Positions 34,083 to 45,929 of a stretch of DNA of 64,000 nucleotides are shown in pieces (position 1 is the stretch's first letter; every line of letters begins with the position of its first letter). The notes below the pieces were generated by a model that was not told the origin of the DNA, ran no database searches, and saw only the letters and a list, made by a program, of their open reading frames with translations. Position numbers and translations under genes: made by a program. This stretch comes from Nymphaea colorata (Eukaryota > Streptophyta > Magnoliopsida > Nymphaeales > Nymphaeaceae). Location: contig NC_045142.1 of the NCBI RefSeq assembly GCF_008831285.2, positions 13,636,854 to 13,700,853 of the forward strand, in the 5' to 3' direction.

Positions 34083-37000
34083 TGTAATGCTCGTTAGTTC
34101 GGCGGGTCGGGTCGAGCTAGGGTCCAGACCCGGACCCGACCCCCACTCGCGTAAGGGCCCGACGCGAGGTCCTTCTCCCTCGCCTTTCCCCTTCCTTCTT
34201 CGTCGTCGCCTGGAGGTCTCCTGTGACAGCGCAGAGGGAGGAGAGTGGCGGACGGTGTGGGGGTGGCTGGAACGGCGACGGCGACGGAGGTGGCAGCGGC
34301 GGCGGCTTGGTAAACCCTCTCTCTCTCGTGCGATTTTTCTTGCTCTGCCACTCATGCCCTTTTGTTTGTTTTGCTCTCTGCCGCACGTCCCCTCTTCTTC
34401 TCTCTCGCCACTTTCTTTCCCCTCTTTCCGCTGGTTCTCTACCGCTCGACCCTCTTCTCACTCACCTGCACTCCCCCACCTGTTCTTTCTCTCTCTTCTC
34501 ATCCCACGGCCGTTTTTCCCCCTTGACCGAACCCCTCCTCTCTCTGTCTCTCCTCTCTGTCAACGTTCCTTTTCGTTTTTTTTCTCTCCCACTACTACCG
34601 TGGGTTAGCAACAGATTTTCTGTTGAACCTTTTTGGACGTATGTTGACTCTTTCCATGGCGTTTTGGGGGTTGGATTGCGGTTTAGGGACGTTTTTCCCC
34701 TCTCACCTGCTAGTAGGGCGTGTAGTGAGCAGCGACAGCAAGCAATCTCGAGCATTGGCACTTGATCGGACGTGTGAAGTGGTTGCTAGAAGGGTTGTAG
34801 CAGTTGGACGCTTGTTTTGGGGTGAGCAATACCTAATCAAGCTCAAAGTAATGAATATTATCTTCTAAAGCATGTATAATTATTGTTCGAGCATGCTAAA
34901 GCTTAGAATTGATTATTTTGGGACGCATGTTAGTGATTTTGTTTTTGGGGGAAACTTAGGATTTGCGTTGGGAAGTGATGATTCATGTATTTAATGATCG
35001 TTTAAGCATGATCGATTAATTTTCGAAGCTTTAGGGAAGCATGGTAGAGATTGTGAGGTTGTGGGGAAGATTTAGAACCGTCTTAGGGAGTGTAGCGCAG
35101 ACTTCGGTGAACCGGTGTATCATGAAGTTATTTAGGGATATATGTGTATTGGGATGTGACTTGAGGTTGATGTCTTACTTAAAGAACGTTATTGAGGAAG
35201 GAATTAGTAATGGTTTGATTGATGGTTGAAGGCTTTGATAATTCGAGGCAACGTCAAGACGTAAAGGAGGAGGCCTATTGGAGAGCTTGTTGGTCGACAC
35301 TACCTATCGATACCCTCTTGAGGCGACGACACGTACCTCAAGGATTTTATTTTTGTATCTGTTCGTTTCTGTTTGATTGGTGTAGGTATCTAGTAGAAAC
35401 TTTATTCTTGTTTATGTTTGCAGGTGCACCGGGCTCATCCCGTCGACCTTGAGTTCGAAGCTTGAGGCATTTTGAAGAATTTGGTGAGCGCACCACAGGT
35501 ATGGCAACATTCCAGGCAAATTCCTGCCTGGGGCAATTGTGTGATTGGGTGCTCTTAGGATCAAGAGATCCTAGGATTGTGATGTTAATTGATTGACTGT
35601 TTTGTGAATGAGTATATGTATGTTGCTTACATGATATGAATGGGTTAGAAAGATTATTAGTCATTCGTTTTAAAAATGTTACGCATTGGCATGTGCATGC
35701 TAGAATTGATATCTGTTTAGGACATATGAGGTGGGGTATCGAGTCGAGTGTCTCAACGACCCCAATTGTGCATTAGAAAGCATCATAGAATGATAACTGC
35801 ATAGGACAGCCACGAGCCAACCGCAGATTGAGACTACTCTCTGTGGATTGGCTAAGTTTTTCAAAGAGGTGATTGACGTGATTAATGTGATGATTGATGT
35901 GATGATTGATATGAATGTGTATATTGTTGCATATGCATTGCCATGGGCAATGATGCAGATGGATGTTTTGGAGGGTAGTTGTACCCGTATGGTATGACGG
36001 CTAGCAATGACTGTTACTGTATGTATAGACCTCATGTGGAGGTAATCGGAGGTGTGGGTGCACTCGTGAAGTGTACTAACCTCGTGTGCTAGTCAGTCAG
36101 CTTGTGAAATTGTAACTATAATGATAAAAATGAATAACTAAGAGATGAGAGACCAGTGGGATGTGGCTATGTGGTTGGGAGACGTCCCCCTTGATTTGCC
36201 ACTGGTCTCACCTGTCAGAGCGCAGGCGGTGCAAGGCCCCAGGGTTCTGTTGTGTGTTGTGCTTGGAGCGTTGGGCTCCCGCCTTCCCAACCTGGGTGTC
36301 CTAGGGAAGGCTGAGTATCTCACCTTGGACTTCACACATCCAGGGATGAGTGCTCTACCGCTGCAGCGGGTGAAATGAATCCATACTGTTATGGGCCACC
36401 ACGGGGATTGTCTCTCGGCTGTAGGCCGCCCGCGGTGTGCACGTGCCTGTGTTGCACCCACAGGAACTGTTAATGCACTAAAGTTAATGAAAATGCAATG
36501 TGTTTGACAGAATGCATGTGACTGACGTATATGTGATTGATATGAATGCAAGTGTTATGTTAAAGCATGCTTCGCATGTGACTGATGTTGTGTTAGTGTG
36601 GCCATCAAGTGGCTTTTACGTGTCGCACTCAGACGCGACATGACGATAGATGGGTTGATAATTGTCCCTTTATTTGAGCCTTACTTGAGAGGGTTTGGCA
36701 TTTTCCTGTCTTGTTGCCATACTGCGAAGGCTGAGCCTTCAGTTGTTTTCTTTTTCAGGTTTTGGCGGACCCGGGGCAACAGGTTGAGCGGATGGCTTCA
36801 CTCACGTCCTACTGGGGTGGTTTTGGGATTGTCGTTTGTAGTGCCGGCGCGTCATGTTTTGGGATTATTGATGTCTTGTTTTTTGTTAGACATCAATGTT
36901 ATTGATTTTGGGGCTTTTTGGTCATGCACATAGATGTGAATTTGTAGGAAACAAAATGGTTATATCAATGAAAGTTCGCCCAATTGTTTTGTTTTGCTTG

Positions 37001-37098
37001 GCTCATCGTCAATTTGAATTGTTGGGTAGTCACACCTCGATGGTTTATGTTTTGAGAAAAAAAAAATAGATTGAGGGTTAAAAGGTCGGGGTGTGACA
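34083..37098 (+). repeat. Del element 5' LTR (3016 bp)
   Basis: Begins tgtaatgctcg and ends gtgtgaca, the TG...CA rule. The first 600 bases are CpG-rich and pyrimidine-rich, in contrast to the AT-rich surroundings. A 10-bp perfect inverted repeat, GGGTCGGGTC (34104-34113) with GACCCGACCC (34133-34142), lies 21 bases inside the end. Open frames within the LTR (34087-34765) are low-complexity P/S/F/L and R/E/G strings and not genes. Confidence 0.93.
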
Positions 37099-37102
37099 GT
37101 TT

Positions 37103-37115
37103 TGGTATCAGAGCC
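37103..37115 (+). other. Del element primer-binding site
   Basis: tggtatcagagcc, four bases after the LTR end, is the standard site for initiator Met-tRNA priming. Confidence 0.9.
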
Positions 37116-37334
37116 ATGGCAAACCCCATTATGGATGTGAGTTAAAGTCTATCTGTGAAGCCGTGTTGCCCAGGTACGCATTTGTTTGATTAGTTGGTTA
37201 TTGTAGTTTTGATTTTTCAAGTATAAGTATGTAATGTGATCTGTGTTTTGAACTTCGTGCTAATGCATGTTGTGATTTGACTTGTGAGTTTGGTATTGGT
37301 CGTGATTTGAGAATTAAGGATCTTGTTTGTACAG

Positions 37335-38951
37335 ATGGAATATCATCATAGGGGTAAGAAGCGAGCTGGGCCGTCTTCAGAGGCACATAGAGAGCCCAGC
37401 CCAACCCATTCTGATGCGCATACTCCGCGGGGTGACAGTGCGTCAGAGCCCCAATATGCCCAGCTAGGTGGGGGTGCCCAAACCCCACCGAGACAGATTC
37501 CGCCAGTGGATCAGCAGACTATATTGCTGACCACGTTGCAGACGCTGACCACGTTAATGCAGTCTATGGTCGGTAATCAGAGGAGTGACGCATCTCCTTC
37601 GGGGGACACCAATGCTCCAGTTCGGGAGAAGGCAACGACAGTGTCTTATCAGCAGTTTATGGCGATGCAGCCGCCTATCTTCTCAGGAGGGGGCAGTCAT
37701 GATAAAGCAAAGGACTGGATTGAAGAGGTTGAACGTATTTTTGGGCTTTTGAAGGTGCCAGAAGAAGATAGAGTGAACTATGGCTCCTACTTGTTGAAGG
37801 GTGATGCCAAGAATTGGTGGCAATCAACTAGTGAGATTCGGTTCGCTGGCCAAGGGTCAATCTCATGGAAGCAGTTCAGAGATTCCTTCTTCAGCACATA
37901 CTTTCCAGTGTATGCCAGAGACAAGAAAATGCAAGAATTTCTAGATTTGCAGCAGAATCAGTCGAGCTTAGAAGAGTACATTACGAGATATCGACACTTG
38001 GAGGTGTATTGCCCACACCTTTACACTACCGATGAGGCCAGAGCGGGCAAGTTTGTGCGCGGGCTGCGAGATGGACTACGAAGCAAAGTGTTGACAAGTA
38101 GACCTCGTGACTTGGATGAGGCAGTTACAATGGCACGATGCATAGAAGAAGATTGGGTGAGGACACAGAAGGATCATCAGAAGAAAGCAGGCCAGCATTT
38201 ACAAGGTGGACGGACACAGGTAAAGCGCCAACACTTTGCGGGCAGGACAAGGCCTTATGAGAGGCGGGATGACCGAACTTTCAGACGGAACCAGTCTACC
38301 CGTAGTGAGGCCACACAGGGGTCAGTGGCCACTCCGACTTCTCAGAAGTGCCCCACTTGTTCTCGTGTGCACCCCGGGAAGCCGTGTTATCGGGTGACTG
38401 GGGCTTGTTTACACTGCGGAGGTATGAGACACTTCATCAAGGATTACCCGTTGAAGAAAGAACGAGAATTGAAGAAGCCTGAAGCCGGGTCTTCTAGCGC
38501 ACGACAGACGTCTGGACGTGTCTACGCTACTACTGTGGAAGAGCTCCAGGCACACGACCTCGTTGAAGGTACTTTACTTGTCAGTTCTCATTTTGCTAGA
38601 GTGTTATTTGATGCAGGAGCGACGCATTCTTTTATATCTAGTCGATTTGCTACCTCACTCGAAGTGTCGGCTAGAAGAATGCTGTATGTTTTAAAAGTTG
38701 TTAGTCCGATGTATGCTCAAGAGTCGTGTCGTGAGTATCTTCCTGATGTGGACGTGGAAATCCATCAACTTCACCTACCTGCACAGTTGATGATCCTCGG
38801 TCTCAATGAGTTTGATGTGATTTTGGGTATGGATTGGTTGTATGTGCATTATGCCATTATAGATTGCAGGAAGAAGCAAATACAGATGTTGACTAATGAG
38901 ATGCAGCCCGTGGAATTTCATGCTCGTAGGGTCAGTCGAACTGATAGATAA
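37335..38951 (+). CDS. gag: Del element gag and protease
   Basis: 538 codons from the ATG at 37335 (MEYHHRG). The frame is open 12 bases further upstream from a TTG, which is unlikely to be used. Residues about 110-310 hold the retrotransposon gag domain: [52 protein letters not shown]. The zinc knuckle [14 protein letters not shown] has Tyr in place of the last Cys. The protease active site is [12 protein letters not shown], with the catalytic Asp kept. The frame ends TAA at 38949-38951, whose last A is the first base of the next ATG. In this lineage gag-pol is normally one ORF, so the stop is probably a lesion. Confidence 0.88.
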   Translation: MEYHHRGKKRAGPSSEAHREPSPTHSDAHTPRGDSASEPQYAQLGGGAQTPPRQIPPVDQQTILLTTLQTLTTLMQSMVGNQRSDASPSGDTNAPVREKATTVSYQQFMAMQPPIFSGGGSHDKAKDWIEEVERIFGLLKVPEEDRVNYGSYLLKGDAKNWWQSTSEIRFAGQGSISWKQFRDSFFSTYFPVYARDKKMQEFLDLQQNQSSLEEYITRYRHLEVYCPHLYTTDEARAGKFVRGLRDGLRSKVLTSRPRDLDEAVTMARCIEEDWVRTQKDHQKKAGQHLQGGRTQVKRQHFAGRTRPYERRDDRTFRRNQSTRSEATQGSVATPTSQKCPTCSRVHPGKPCYRVTGACLHCGGMRHFIKDYPLKKERELKKPEAGSSSARQTSGRVYATTVEELQAHDLVEGTLLVSSHFARVLFDAGATHSFISSRFATSLEVSARRMLYVLKVVSPMYAQESCREYLPDVDVEIHQLHLPAQLMILGLNEFDVILGMDWLYVHYAIIDCRKKQIQMLTNEMQPVEFHARRVSRTDR

Positions 38952-39946
38952 TGGTGTCTGCATTGAAGGCTAAGCGATGGATAGATAGTGGAAGCGTTGC
39001 CTTCTTGGTCAATGTGTTGATCAATGAGGCTGAACGAATGAGATTGCAGGATGTTGCCGTGGTGAGTGAGTATCCTGATGTGTTTCATGAGGAATTGTCG
39101 AGTTTGCCTCCAACTCGAGAAGTGGAGTTCAAGATAGAGTTGTCACCAGGGACAACTCCTATTTCTAAGGCACCCTACCGTATGGCACCAGCAGAGTTAG
39201 AAGAGTTGAAGAAGCAACTGCAGGAGCTCTTAGATAAGGGCTTCATCCGACCTAGCGTGTCTCATTGGGGAGCACCTGCACTGTTTGTGAAAAAGAAAGA
39301 TGAGACTATGCGCTTGTGCATATATTATCGTATGTTGAATCAAGTCACCATCAAGAATGAGTATCCGCTTCCAAGAATTGAAGACTTATTTGATCAGCTA
39401 AAGAATGCAAAGGTTTTCTCTAAGATCGATCTGAGGACAGACTACCATCAACTATTGATACGGGAGGAAGATGTTTCTAAGACTGCCTTTCGAACCAGGT
39501 ATGGACATTATGAATTCAGGGTCATGCCTTTTGGGTTGACTAATGCTCCTGCAGCGTTCATGGACCTCATGAATCGGGTTTTCCAAGAGTTCTTGGATCG
39601 TTTTGTTATTGTGTTTGTTGATTATATTTTGGTGTACTCAGAGAGTGAGGCAGAGCACAGAGACCACTTGAGAAGTGTGTTGGGTCTTTTGCGCAAGCAC
39701 AAGCTTTACGCCAAATACTCAAAATGTGAATTTTGGCTAGAGAAGGTAAACTTTCTGGGTCATGTGATCTCGAAGGATGGAGTATCCGTCGATCCGGCTA
39801 AGGTGTCAGCTGTTCAGGACTGGAGAACACCTTGCAGTGTAACCGAGGTTAGAAGCTTTTTGGGATTGGCAGGATACTATCGCAGGTTCATACAAGACTT
39901 TTCGAAAATAGCTACGCCCATGACTAAGCTATTGAGAAAAGGATGA
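38951..39946 (+). pseudogene. pol: Del element reverse transcriptase
   Basis: Covers the protease-RT linker and the RT domain: [79 protein letters not shown]. Two conserved Asp are replaced by Tyr: LCIDYR reads LCIYYR, and the catalytic FVDD reads FVDY. Each needs one G to T change (GAT to TAT). The frame ends TGA at 39944-39946, overlapping the next frame's ATG, consistent with a one-base deletion at LLRKG-KFVW. Confidence 0.9.
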
Positions 39947-40869
39947 AGTTTGTGTGGAATGAAGAGTGTGAGAAGAGTTTTCAAACTCTAAAGGACAAGC
40001 TTACTTCTGCCCCTATTTTGACGCTTCCATCAGGTCATTCTGGTTTTGTGGTGTACACTGATGCTTCGGGGATCGGATATGGTTGTGTGTTGATGCAACA
40101 TGGCCGTGTAGTGGCTTATGCATCAAGGCAGTTGAAGGCCCATGAGCAGCACTATCCCACTCATGATTTGGAGTTGGGAGCAGTCGTGTTCGCATTGAAG
40201 ATGTGGAGACACTATCTTTATGGTGCAACATTCGAGGTGGTTACAGATCACAAGTCCTTGAAGTATATATCCTCGCAAAGGGATCTCAACTTGAAGCAAA
40301 GAAGATGGATCGAATATTTAAAGGATTATGATTTCACCATATCGTATCATCCAGGCAAGGCGAATGTGGTGGCAGATGCGTTGAGCAGGCATGCCAAGGC
40401 GTATGTTGACTCGTTCTTGGACATTATTGCAAGATGTGATAGCTTGGCAACTTGCATTTGTGATGAGAACAGGGCAAGGATGACGGCCTTGATTCGGCAT
40501 CCTTTGATGGAAGAACTTGTATTGAAACAAAAGGAAGATCCAGAGTTTGCTAAGAACATGGAAGAAAGCAAGAAGACAAATTCTTATTGGCATCAAGATG
40601 AAGATGGTTCATTGCGGTTTCGACAGAGATTATGGGTTCCTAGAGATGAAGGGGTGAAGCGTTTGTTGCTTGATGAAGCTCACAAATCTAAGTTTTCTAT
40701 TCACCCGGGCAGTACAAAGATGTTTCAAGATATGAGAAGAAATTTTTGGTGGCCTGGAATGAAGCGTGAAATTGCAGAATATGTGGCAAAGTGTTTGATT
40801 TGCCAACAGGTAAAAGCAGAACATCAGCGGCCAGGAGGCTTGTTGCAAAGAATCGATATTCCAGTGTAG
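39943..40869 (+). pseudogene. pol: Del element RNase H and integrase zinc finger
   Basis: RNase H motifs [24 protein letters not shown] and VTDHKSLKY keep the D, E and D residues. The integrase HHCC finger is [13 protein letters not shown] then CLICQQVK. The frame ends at TAG (40867-40869), where the family has Trp before KWEDITMDF, so TGG to TAG is the simplest cause. It continues in the same frame beyond the stop. Confidence 0.9.
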
Positions 40870-41931
40870 AAATGGGAAGACATTACGATGGATTTTGTGG
40901 TTGGGTTGCCTCGTACCAAAAGACAACAGAATGCCATATGGGTGATTGTTGATCGACTTACGAAGTCCGCCCACTTTCTGCCAATCAGAATCAGTCAATC
41001 ATTAGAGAGTCTCGCAGAGTTGTATATTGGCGAGATAGTGAGATTGCATGGAGTGCCAAAGTCTATCATTTCGGATCGAGATCCGAGTTTTACCTCTAGG
41101 TTTTGGGGGCAATTACAGAGGGCTTTGGGTACCAAGCTTAGGATGAGCACAACATTTCATCCCCAAACTGATGGGCAATCAGAGAGGACTATTCAGACCT
41201 TAGAAGACATGTTGCGTGCATGTGTCTTAGAGTGGAAAGGAGAATGGGACAAACATATGAAACTGACAGAATTTGCTTACAATAATAGTTACCACTCTAG
41301 TATTGGGATGACACCTTTTGAGGCTTTGTATGGAAGACTGTCAGGATCGCCAACTTGTTGGGCCGAATTGGGTGATGGTAAGATCGAAAACCCTTTAGTA
41401 TTACAACACTACACCGACCAAGTGAAATTGATACAGAAAAAGTTGTTGACTGCTCAGAGTAGACATAAAAGTTATGCTGACATTCGTCGTAGAGAATTGG
41501 TTTTTGAGGTGGGTGATCATGTGTTTTTAAAGATTTCTCCTACTAAGGGTGTTTTTCGCTTTGGTAAGAAGGGAAAATTGAGCCCGAGGTTCGTATGACC
41601 TTTTGAGATATTAGAGAAGATTGGAGAGGTGGCATACAGATTGGTGTTACCACCAGATTTGAGTCACGTTCATGACGTCTTCCATGTTTCTATGCTTCGA
41701 AAATACGTACCAGATCCGACACATGTGATTGATTTTCAAGGTATTCTAGTACAAGATGATTTGACAATGGTAGAACAGCCCATTAGAATTGTGGATCATC
41801 GAGAGCAAGTGCTTCGCACTAAGAGGATTCCTTTAGTGAAAGTGGAATGGCAGTACCATGGGTTGAAAGAGAGTACATGGGAGCATGAGGAGGACATGCA
41901 GAAGAGATATCCGCACTTGTTCTTGCACTAG
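40870..41931 (+). pseudogene. pol: Del element integrase core and chromodomain
   Basis: The catalytic triad is intact in MDFVVGLP (D), SDRDPSFTSRFW (D) and DGQSERTIQTLE (E). A TGA at 41596-41598 replaces the Gly codon of the SPRF-G-PFEIL block. After it come VAYRLVLPP and HDVFHVSMLRKY. The C-terminal segment has LVKVEWQYHG and ESTWEHEEDM, a chromodomain with its aromatic cage region, which in chromoviruses is thought to guide integration to heterochromatin. Ends TAG at 41929-41931. Confidence 0.9.
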
Positions 41932-41968
41932 GGTATGAGCTAAATTTCGAGGACGAAATTTTCTTTTT

Positions 41969-41980
41969 AGGAGGGTAGGG
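41969..41980 (+). other. Del element polypurine tract
   Basis: aggagggtaggg lies immediately before the 3' LTR. One T interrupts the purines. Confidence 0.85.
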
Positions 41981-43900
41981 TGTAATGCTCGTTGGTTCGG
42001 CGGGTCGGGTCGAGCTAGGGTCCAGACCCGGACCCGACCCCACTCGCGTAAGGGCCCGACGCGAGGTCCTTCTCCCTCGCCTTTCCCCTTCCTTCTTCGT
42101 CGTCGCCTGGAGGTCTCCCGTGACAGCGCAGAGGGAGGAGAGTGGCGGACGGTGTGGGGGTGGCTGGAATGGCGACGGCGACGGAGTGGTAGCGGCGGCG
42201 GCGGCTTGGTAAACCCTCTCTCTCTCGTGCGATTTTTCTTGCTCTGCCACTCATGCCCTTTTGTTTGTTTTGCTCTCTGCCGCACGTCCCCTCTTCTTCT
42301 CTATCGCCACTTTCTTTCCCCTCTTTCCGCTGGTTCTCTACCGCTCGACCCTCTTCTCACTCACCTGCACTCCCCCACCTGTTCTTTCTCTCTCTTCTCA
42401 CCCCACAGCCGTTTTTCCCCTTGACCGAACCCCTTCTCTCTCTGTCTCTCCTCTCTGTCAGCGTCCTTTTCGTTTTTTTTTCTCCCACTACTACCGTGGG
42501 TTAGCAACAGATTTTCTGTTGAACCCTTTTGGACGTATGTTGACTCTTTCCATGGCATTTTGGGGGTTGGATTGCGGTTTAGGGAAGTTTTTTCCCTCTC
42601 ACCTGCTAGTAGGGCGTGTAGTGAGCAGCGACAACAAGCATCTCGAGCATTGGCACTTGATCGGACGTGTGAAGTGGTTGCTAGAAGGGTTGTAGCAGTT
42701 GGACGCTTGTTTTGGGGTGAGCAATACCTAATCAAGCTCAAAGTAATGAATATTATCTTCTAAAGCATGTATAATTATTGTTCGAGCATGCTAAAGCTTA
42801 GAATTGATTATTTTGGGACGCATGTTAGTGATTTTGTTTTTGGGGGAAACTTAGGATTTGCGTTGGAAGTGATGATTCATGTATTTAATGATCGTTTAAG
42901 CATGATGGATTAATTTTCGAAGCTTTAGGGAAGCATGGTAGAGATTGTGAGGTTGTGGGGAAGATTTAGAACCATCTTAGGGAGTGTAGCGCAGACTTCG
43001 GTGAACCGGTGTATCATGAAGTTATTTAGGGATATATGCGTATTGGGATGTGACTTGAGGTTGATGTCTTACTTAAAGAACGTTATTGATGAAGGAATTA
43101 GTGATGGTTTGATTGATGGTTGAAGGCTTTGATAATTCGAGGCAACGTCAAGACGTAAAGGAGGAGGCCTATTGGAGAGCTTGTTGGTCGACACTACCTA
43201 TCGATACCCTCTTGAGGCGACGACACGTGCCTCAAGGATTTTATTTTGTATCTGTTCGTTTCTGTTTGATTGGTGTAGGTATCTAGTAGAAACCTTATTC
43301 TTGTTTATGTTTGCAGGTGCACCGGGCTCATCCTGTCGACCTTGAGTTCGAAGCTTGAGGCATTTTGAAGATTTGGTGAGCGCGCCACAGGTATGGCGAC
43401 ATTCCAGGCAAATTCCTGCTGGGCAATTGTGTGATTGGTGCTCTTTGGATCAAGGGATCCTAGGATTGTGATGTTAATTGATTGACTGTTTTGTGATGAG
43501 TATATGTATGTTGTTACAGATATGAATGGGTAGAAAGATTATTATCATTCGTTTAAAAAATGTTACGCATTGGCATGTGCATCTAGAATTGATATCTGTT
43601 AGGACAGATGAGGCGGGTATCGATCGAGTTCTCCTCGACCCAATTGTGCATAGAAAGCATCATAGAATGAAACTGCATAGGACAGCCACGAGCCACCGTA
43701 GATCGAGACTACTCTCTGTGGATTGGCTAAGTTTTTCAAAGAGGTGATTGACGTGATTGATGTGATGATTGATATGAATGTGTATGTTGTTGCATATGCA
43801 TTGCCATGGGCAATGATGCAAATGGATGTTTTGGAGGGTAGTTGTACCCGTATGGTATGACGGCTAGCAATGACTGTTACTGTATGTATAGACCTCATGT
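41981..43900 (+). repeat. Del element 3' LTR, truncated by the assembly gap
   Basis: Matches the 5' LTR from its first base to the position equivalent to 36037; the remaining 1.06 kb is missing at the gap. Between about 43370 and 43720 it lacks many single bases that the 5' LTR has, often in short homopolymers. That pattern differs from the low divergence before it and looks like sequence error near a contig end. Confidence 0.92.
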
Positions 43901-44000
43901 NNNNNNNNNNNNNNNNNNNNNNNNNNNNNNNNNNNNNNNNNNNNNNNNNNNNNNNNNNNNNNNNNNNNNNNNNNNNNNNNNNNNNNNNNNNNNNNNNNNN
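43901..44000. other. Assembly gap (100 N)
   Basis: Exactly 100 N, a conventional placeholder for a gap of unknown size. The sequences on each side need not be adjacent in the genome. The rest of the Del 3' LTR and its right target-site copy are lost here. Confidence 0.97.
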
Positions 44001-44190
44001 TATATTTAATAACCTATTTTATATTTCAATAAAACGAGGGGATCCCTGTGTTGTTTCCCAGTGAAAAATTACCTATTTGATGTCACGAGCAGTGGCACAC
44101 CAATTACATTATTATACTTAAATATATGTTAGTTACTCGAATAGTGTATATGTTAAACTTAGAACACAATAACTCTTTAATTTGAAATGA
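44001..44190 (+). repeat. Partial copy of the block at 46612-46815
   Basis: Shared landmarks in the same order: cgagggg, ttacctatttgatgtcac / ttacctacttgatatcac, agcagtggc, caattacattattatactt and acttagaaca. Same orientation, diverged. Part of the duplicated-block system of this half of the window. Confidence 0.75.
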
Positions 44191-44366
44191 ACTTTAGGTA
44201 CATGTTGGCTCGAGAGTCTATGGTTAAACCCTCGAAAGTAAGCTGTTATGGTGTTGTGCCAAATGTTTTGTCAAATGTTCACGTTGCCAAGCCACCCTTA
44301 AAAGTGTAGAGGAAATGATGGATGACGAGTGAGTGCAGACCATTTGCTCTGGACATCTTCCCCAAT

Positions 44367-44536
44367 GAAAAGAATGCTAGGAGTTAGGCTGGCTACATTT
44401 AACACGAAATAATTCAATAAGATATGCAGAAAAGAAACAAGGATGGTTAGGGAAAAGAATGCTAGGAGTTAGGCTGGTTACCTTTAACATGAAATTATTC
44501 AATACGGTATGCATAGAATGCAATGACCAGAACATA
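44367..44536 (+). repeat. Tandem duplication, unit 85 bp
   Basis: gaaaagaatgctagg starts at 44367 and again at 44452. The first 55 bases of the unit are closely alike in both copies and the tail diverges. Confidence 0.85.
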
Positions 44537-44905
44537 AAACACAAGAATTCTTTTTTATGCAACATTATCAAACATGCCCCATGTTTTACCATCCCAAAAG
44601 CTTATGCTTCCAAGCCCAGAGAACTCTGCCACCTGCCATCTACTTCTCTGCATGTGAATAGGAAAACCTATTTCTCATTGTAATCAAGCACATAATCATA
44701 CCCTTTATTCTGTCAAATACATCATCAATGCAACATAGTTCAGCAAAAAACTTAAAAAACTCACAGAAGAAAAAGGGGCCACGCCACAAAGCAGCAGAGA
44801 GAAAGAGAGGGAGATCGAGAAGACCTGTAAACCTTGTGGAAGGGGAAAGGAGGAGGTATCAAACAGTCCCTCAAGAGCAGTGAATATGAGTGTTGATGGT
44901 GACTT

Positions 44906-45253
44906 AGGCAGCAGCGGCGTGAGAAAGAAGCAGCAGTGATTTCTGGCGTGTTTCATTTGGGCAAAATCAGTTGGGAGGAGGAAGAAGAAGAACAACGACA
45001 AGGAGAAGAACAAAGGAAGGCCGAAGGGGTACCTGGCGTGAAGCTGGGAGCCGGAGCTGCAGCAAGAGCAAGAGGGACGACTGATGCATCTGAGGCAGCA
45101 GCAGCAAGAGAAGGGGAAAGGCAACAGATGCGTCTGAGGCAGAAGCGGCGAGAGAAGGCAGCAGCAGTGATTTCTGGGAGGTTTTATTTGGGAAAAATCA
45201 GTTGGGAGGAGGAGGAAGAAGAAGAACAACAAGGAGAAGAAGAAAGGAAGGCC
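44906..45253 (+). repeat. Direct repeats of about 116 bp (44906-45022 and 45138-45253)
   Basis: Both copies run from aggcag.agcggcg through cagcagtgatttctgg and cagttgggaggagga to gaaaggaaggcc. The plus strand is purine-rich and opens an E/Q/A-rich frame (44936-45274); the minus strand opens an L/F/C/S-rich frame. Neither shows a domain, so I treat both as composition artefacts. Confidence 0.8.
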
Positions 45254-45929
45254 ACTAAAATGTCATGCATTTGAGAACAGTGTTTATAAAAGTTGGGCTG
45301 AATTAATTTAAGTCAATTTGAATTGTTTGGCAAACCTGTTGTATTCAGTGGCTGTTGCCTCGTGTTGTTATTTAATTATCTTTAAATACTTTTAAGATTT
45401 TTATCTTCTATTTTTTGCTTGTTTTTTTAAATATAGTATACTGATTTATCTTACCGACAGCCTGCAGGTTGTTTCACTTTGGGTTTCGGTTCTGATTCCG
45501 ATTGTTATAAACATTTATTAGAAACGAATGGTCTATAGAATGGATTCAATTTCACTATTACCCAAATAAATATATATTGTTGAAGGTTCCGCACTGCATT
45601 CAATCATCAAACAAGTAATCGACTTAATTTGCTATTTATTTTAAATGTGCATTTGTCAGTCTGAATTCGAATTTAATTTAAAATTTTATACGAACCCTAT
45701 TTTGATTTTCAGGCCATGAAATGCCTGGAAGTACAAAAAATGGAGATTGGGGCTAGAGCCTTTGGTGGAGTCATACGTGGGCTGGTGTAGGCAGTTGCCA
45801 AATGGTCCTATCAAATTTCTTTATTTCATTTTTACGTAAGCTTTCAACTACTTGCTTCTTATATGCACCAGTGACCCTATAGGTATGAGATTCTTTAAAT
45901 TAATGCCCCTAAGTCCAACATTCCTAACT
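45254..45929. other. Intergenic, nothing recognised
   Basis: AT-rich sequence without open frames of note or recognised repeats. Confidence 0.5.

Larger units (their letters stand above)
34083..43900 (+). mobile_element. Del/Tekay-type chromovirus (Ty3/gypsy) with 3.0-kb LTRs, 3' LTR cut by the gap
   Basis: Complete order: 5' LTR 34083-37098, PBS 37103, gag-protease 37335-38951, RT 38951-39946, RNase H and integrase zinc finger 39943-40869, integrase core and chromodomain to 41931, polypurine tract 41969-41980, 3' LTR from 41981. The C-terminal chromodomain, the gag type and the long LTRs place it with Del/Tekay chromoviruses. By eye the first 500 bases of the two LTRs differ by roughly 1-2% substitutions, so it is fairly young. 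Pol has a stop or frameshift at 38949, 39943, 40867 and 41596, and both key RT positions are mutated. Confidence 0.92.

Noticed and set aside
34087-34765. Several overlapping frames of 80-180 codons on both strands in the Del 5' LTR (and their twins at 41985-42741)
   Set aside because: They lie inside LTRs, consist of P/S/F/L or R/E/G-rich text, and differ between the two LTRs by frame-breaking indels.
43870-44064. Open frame crossing the gap
   Set aside because: It includes 34 undefined residues from the N run and is meaningless.
44705-45232. 175-codon minus-strand frame rich in L, F, S and C
   Set aside because: Opened by a purine-rich repeat on the other strand; no signal of a real protein family.
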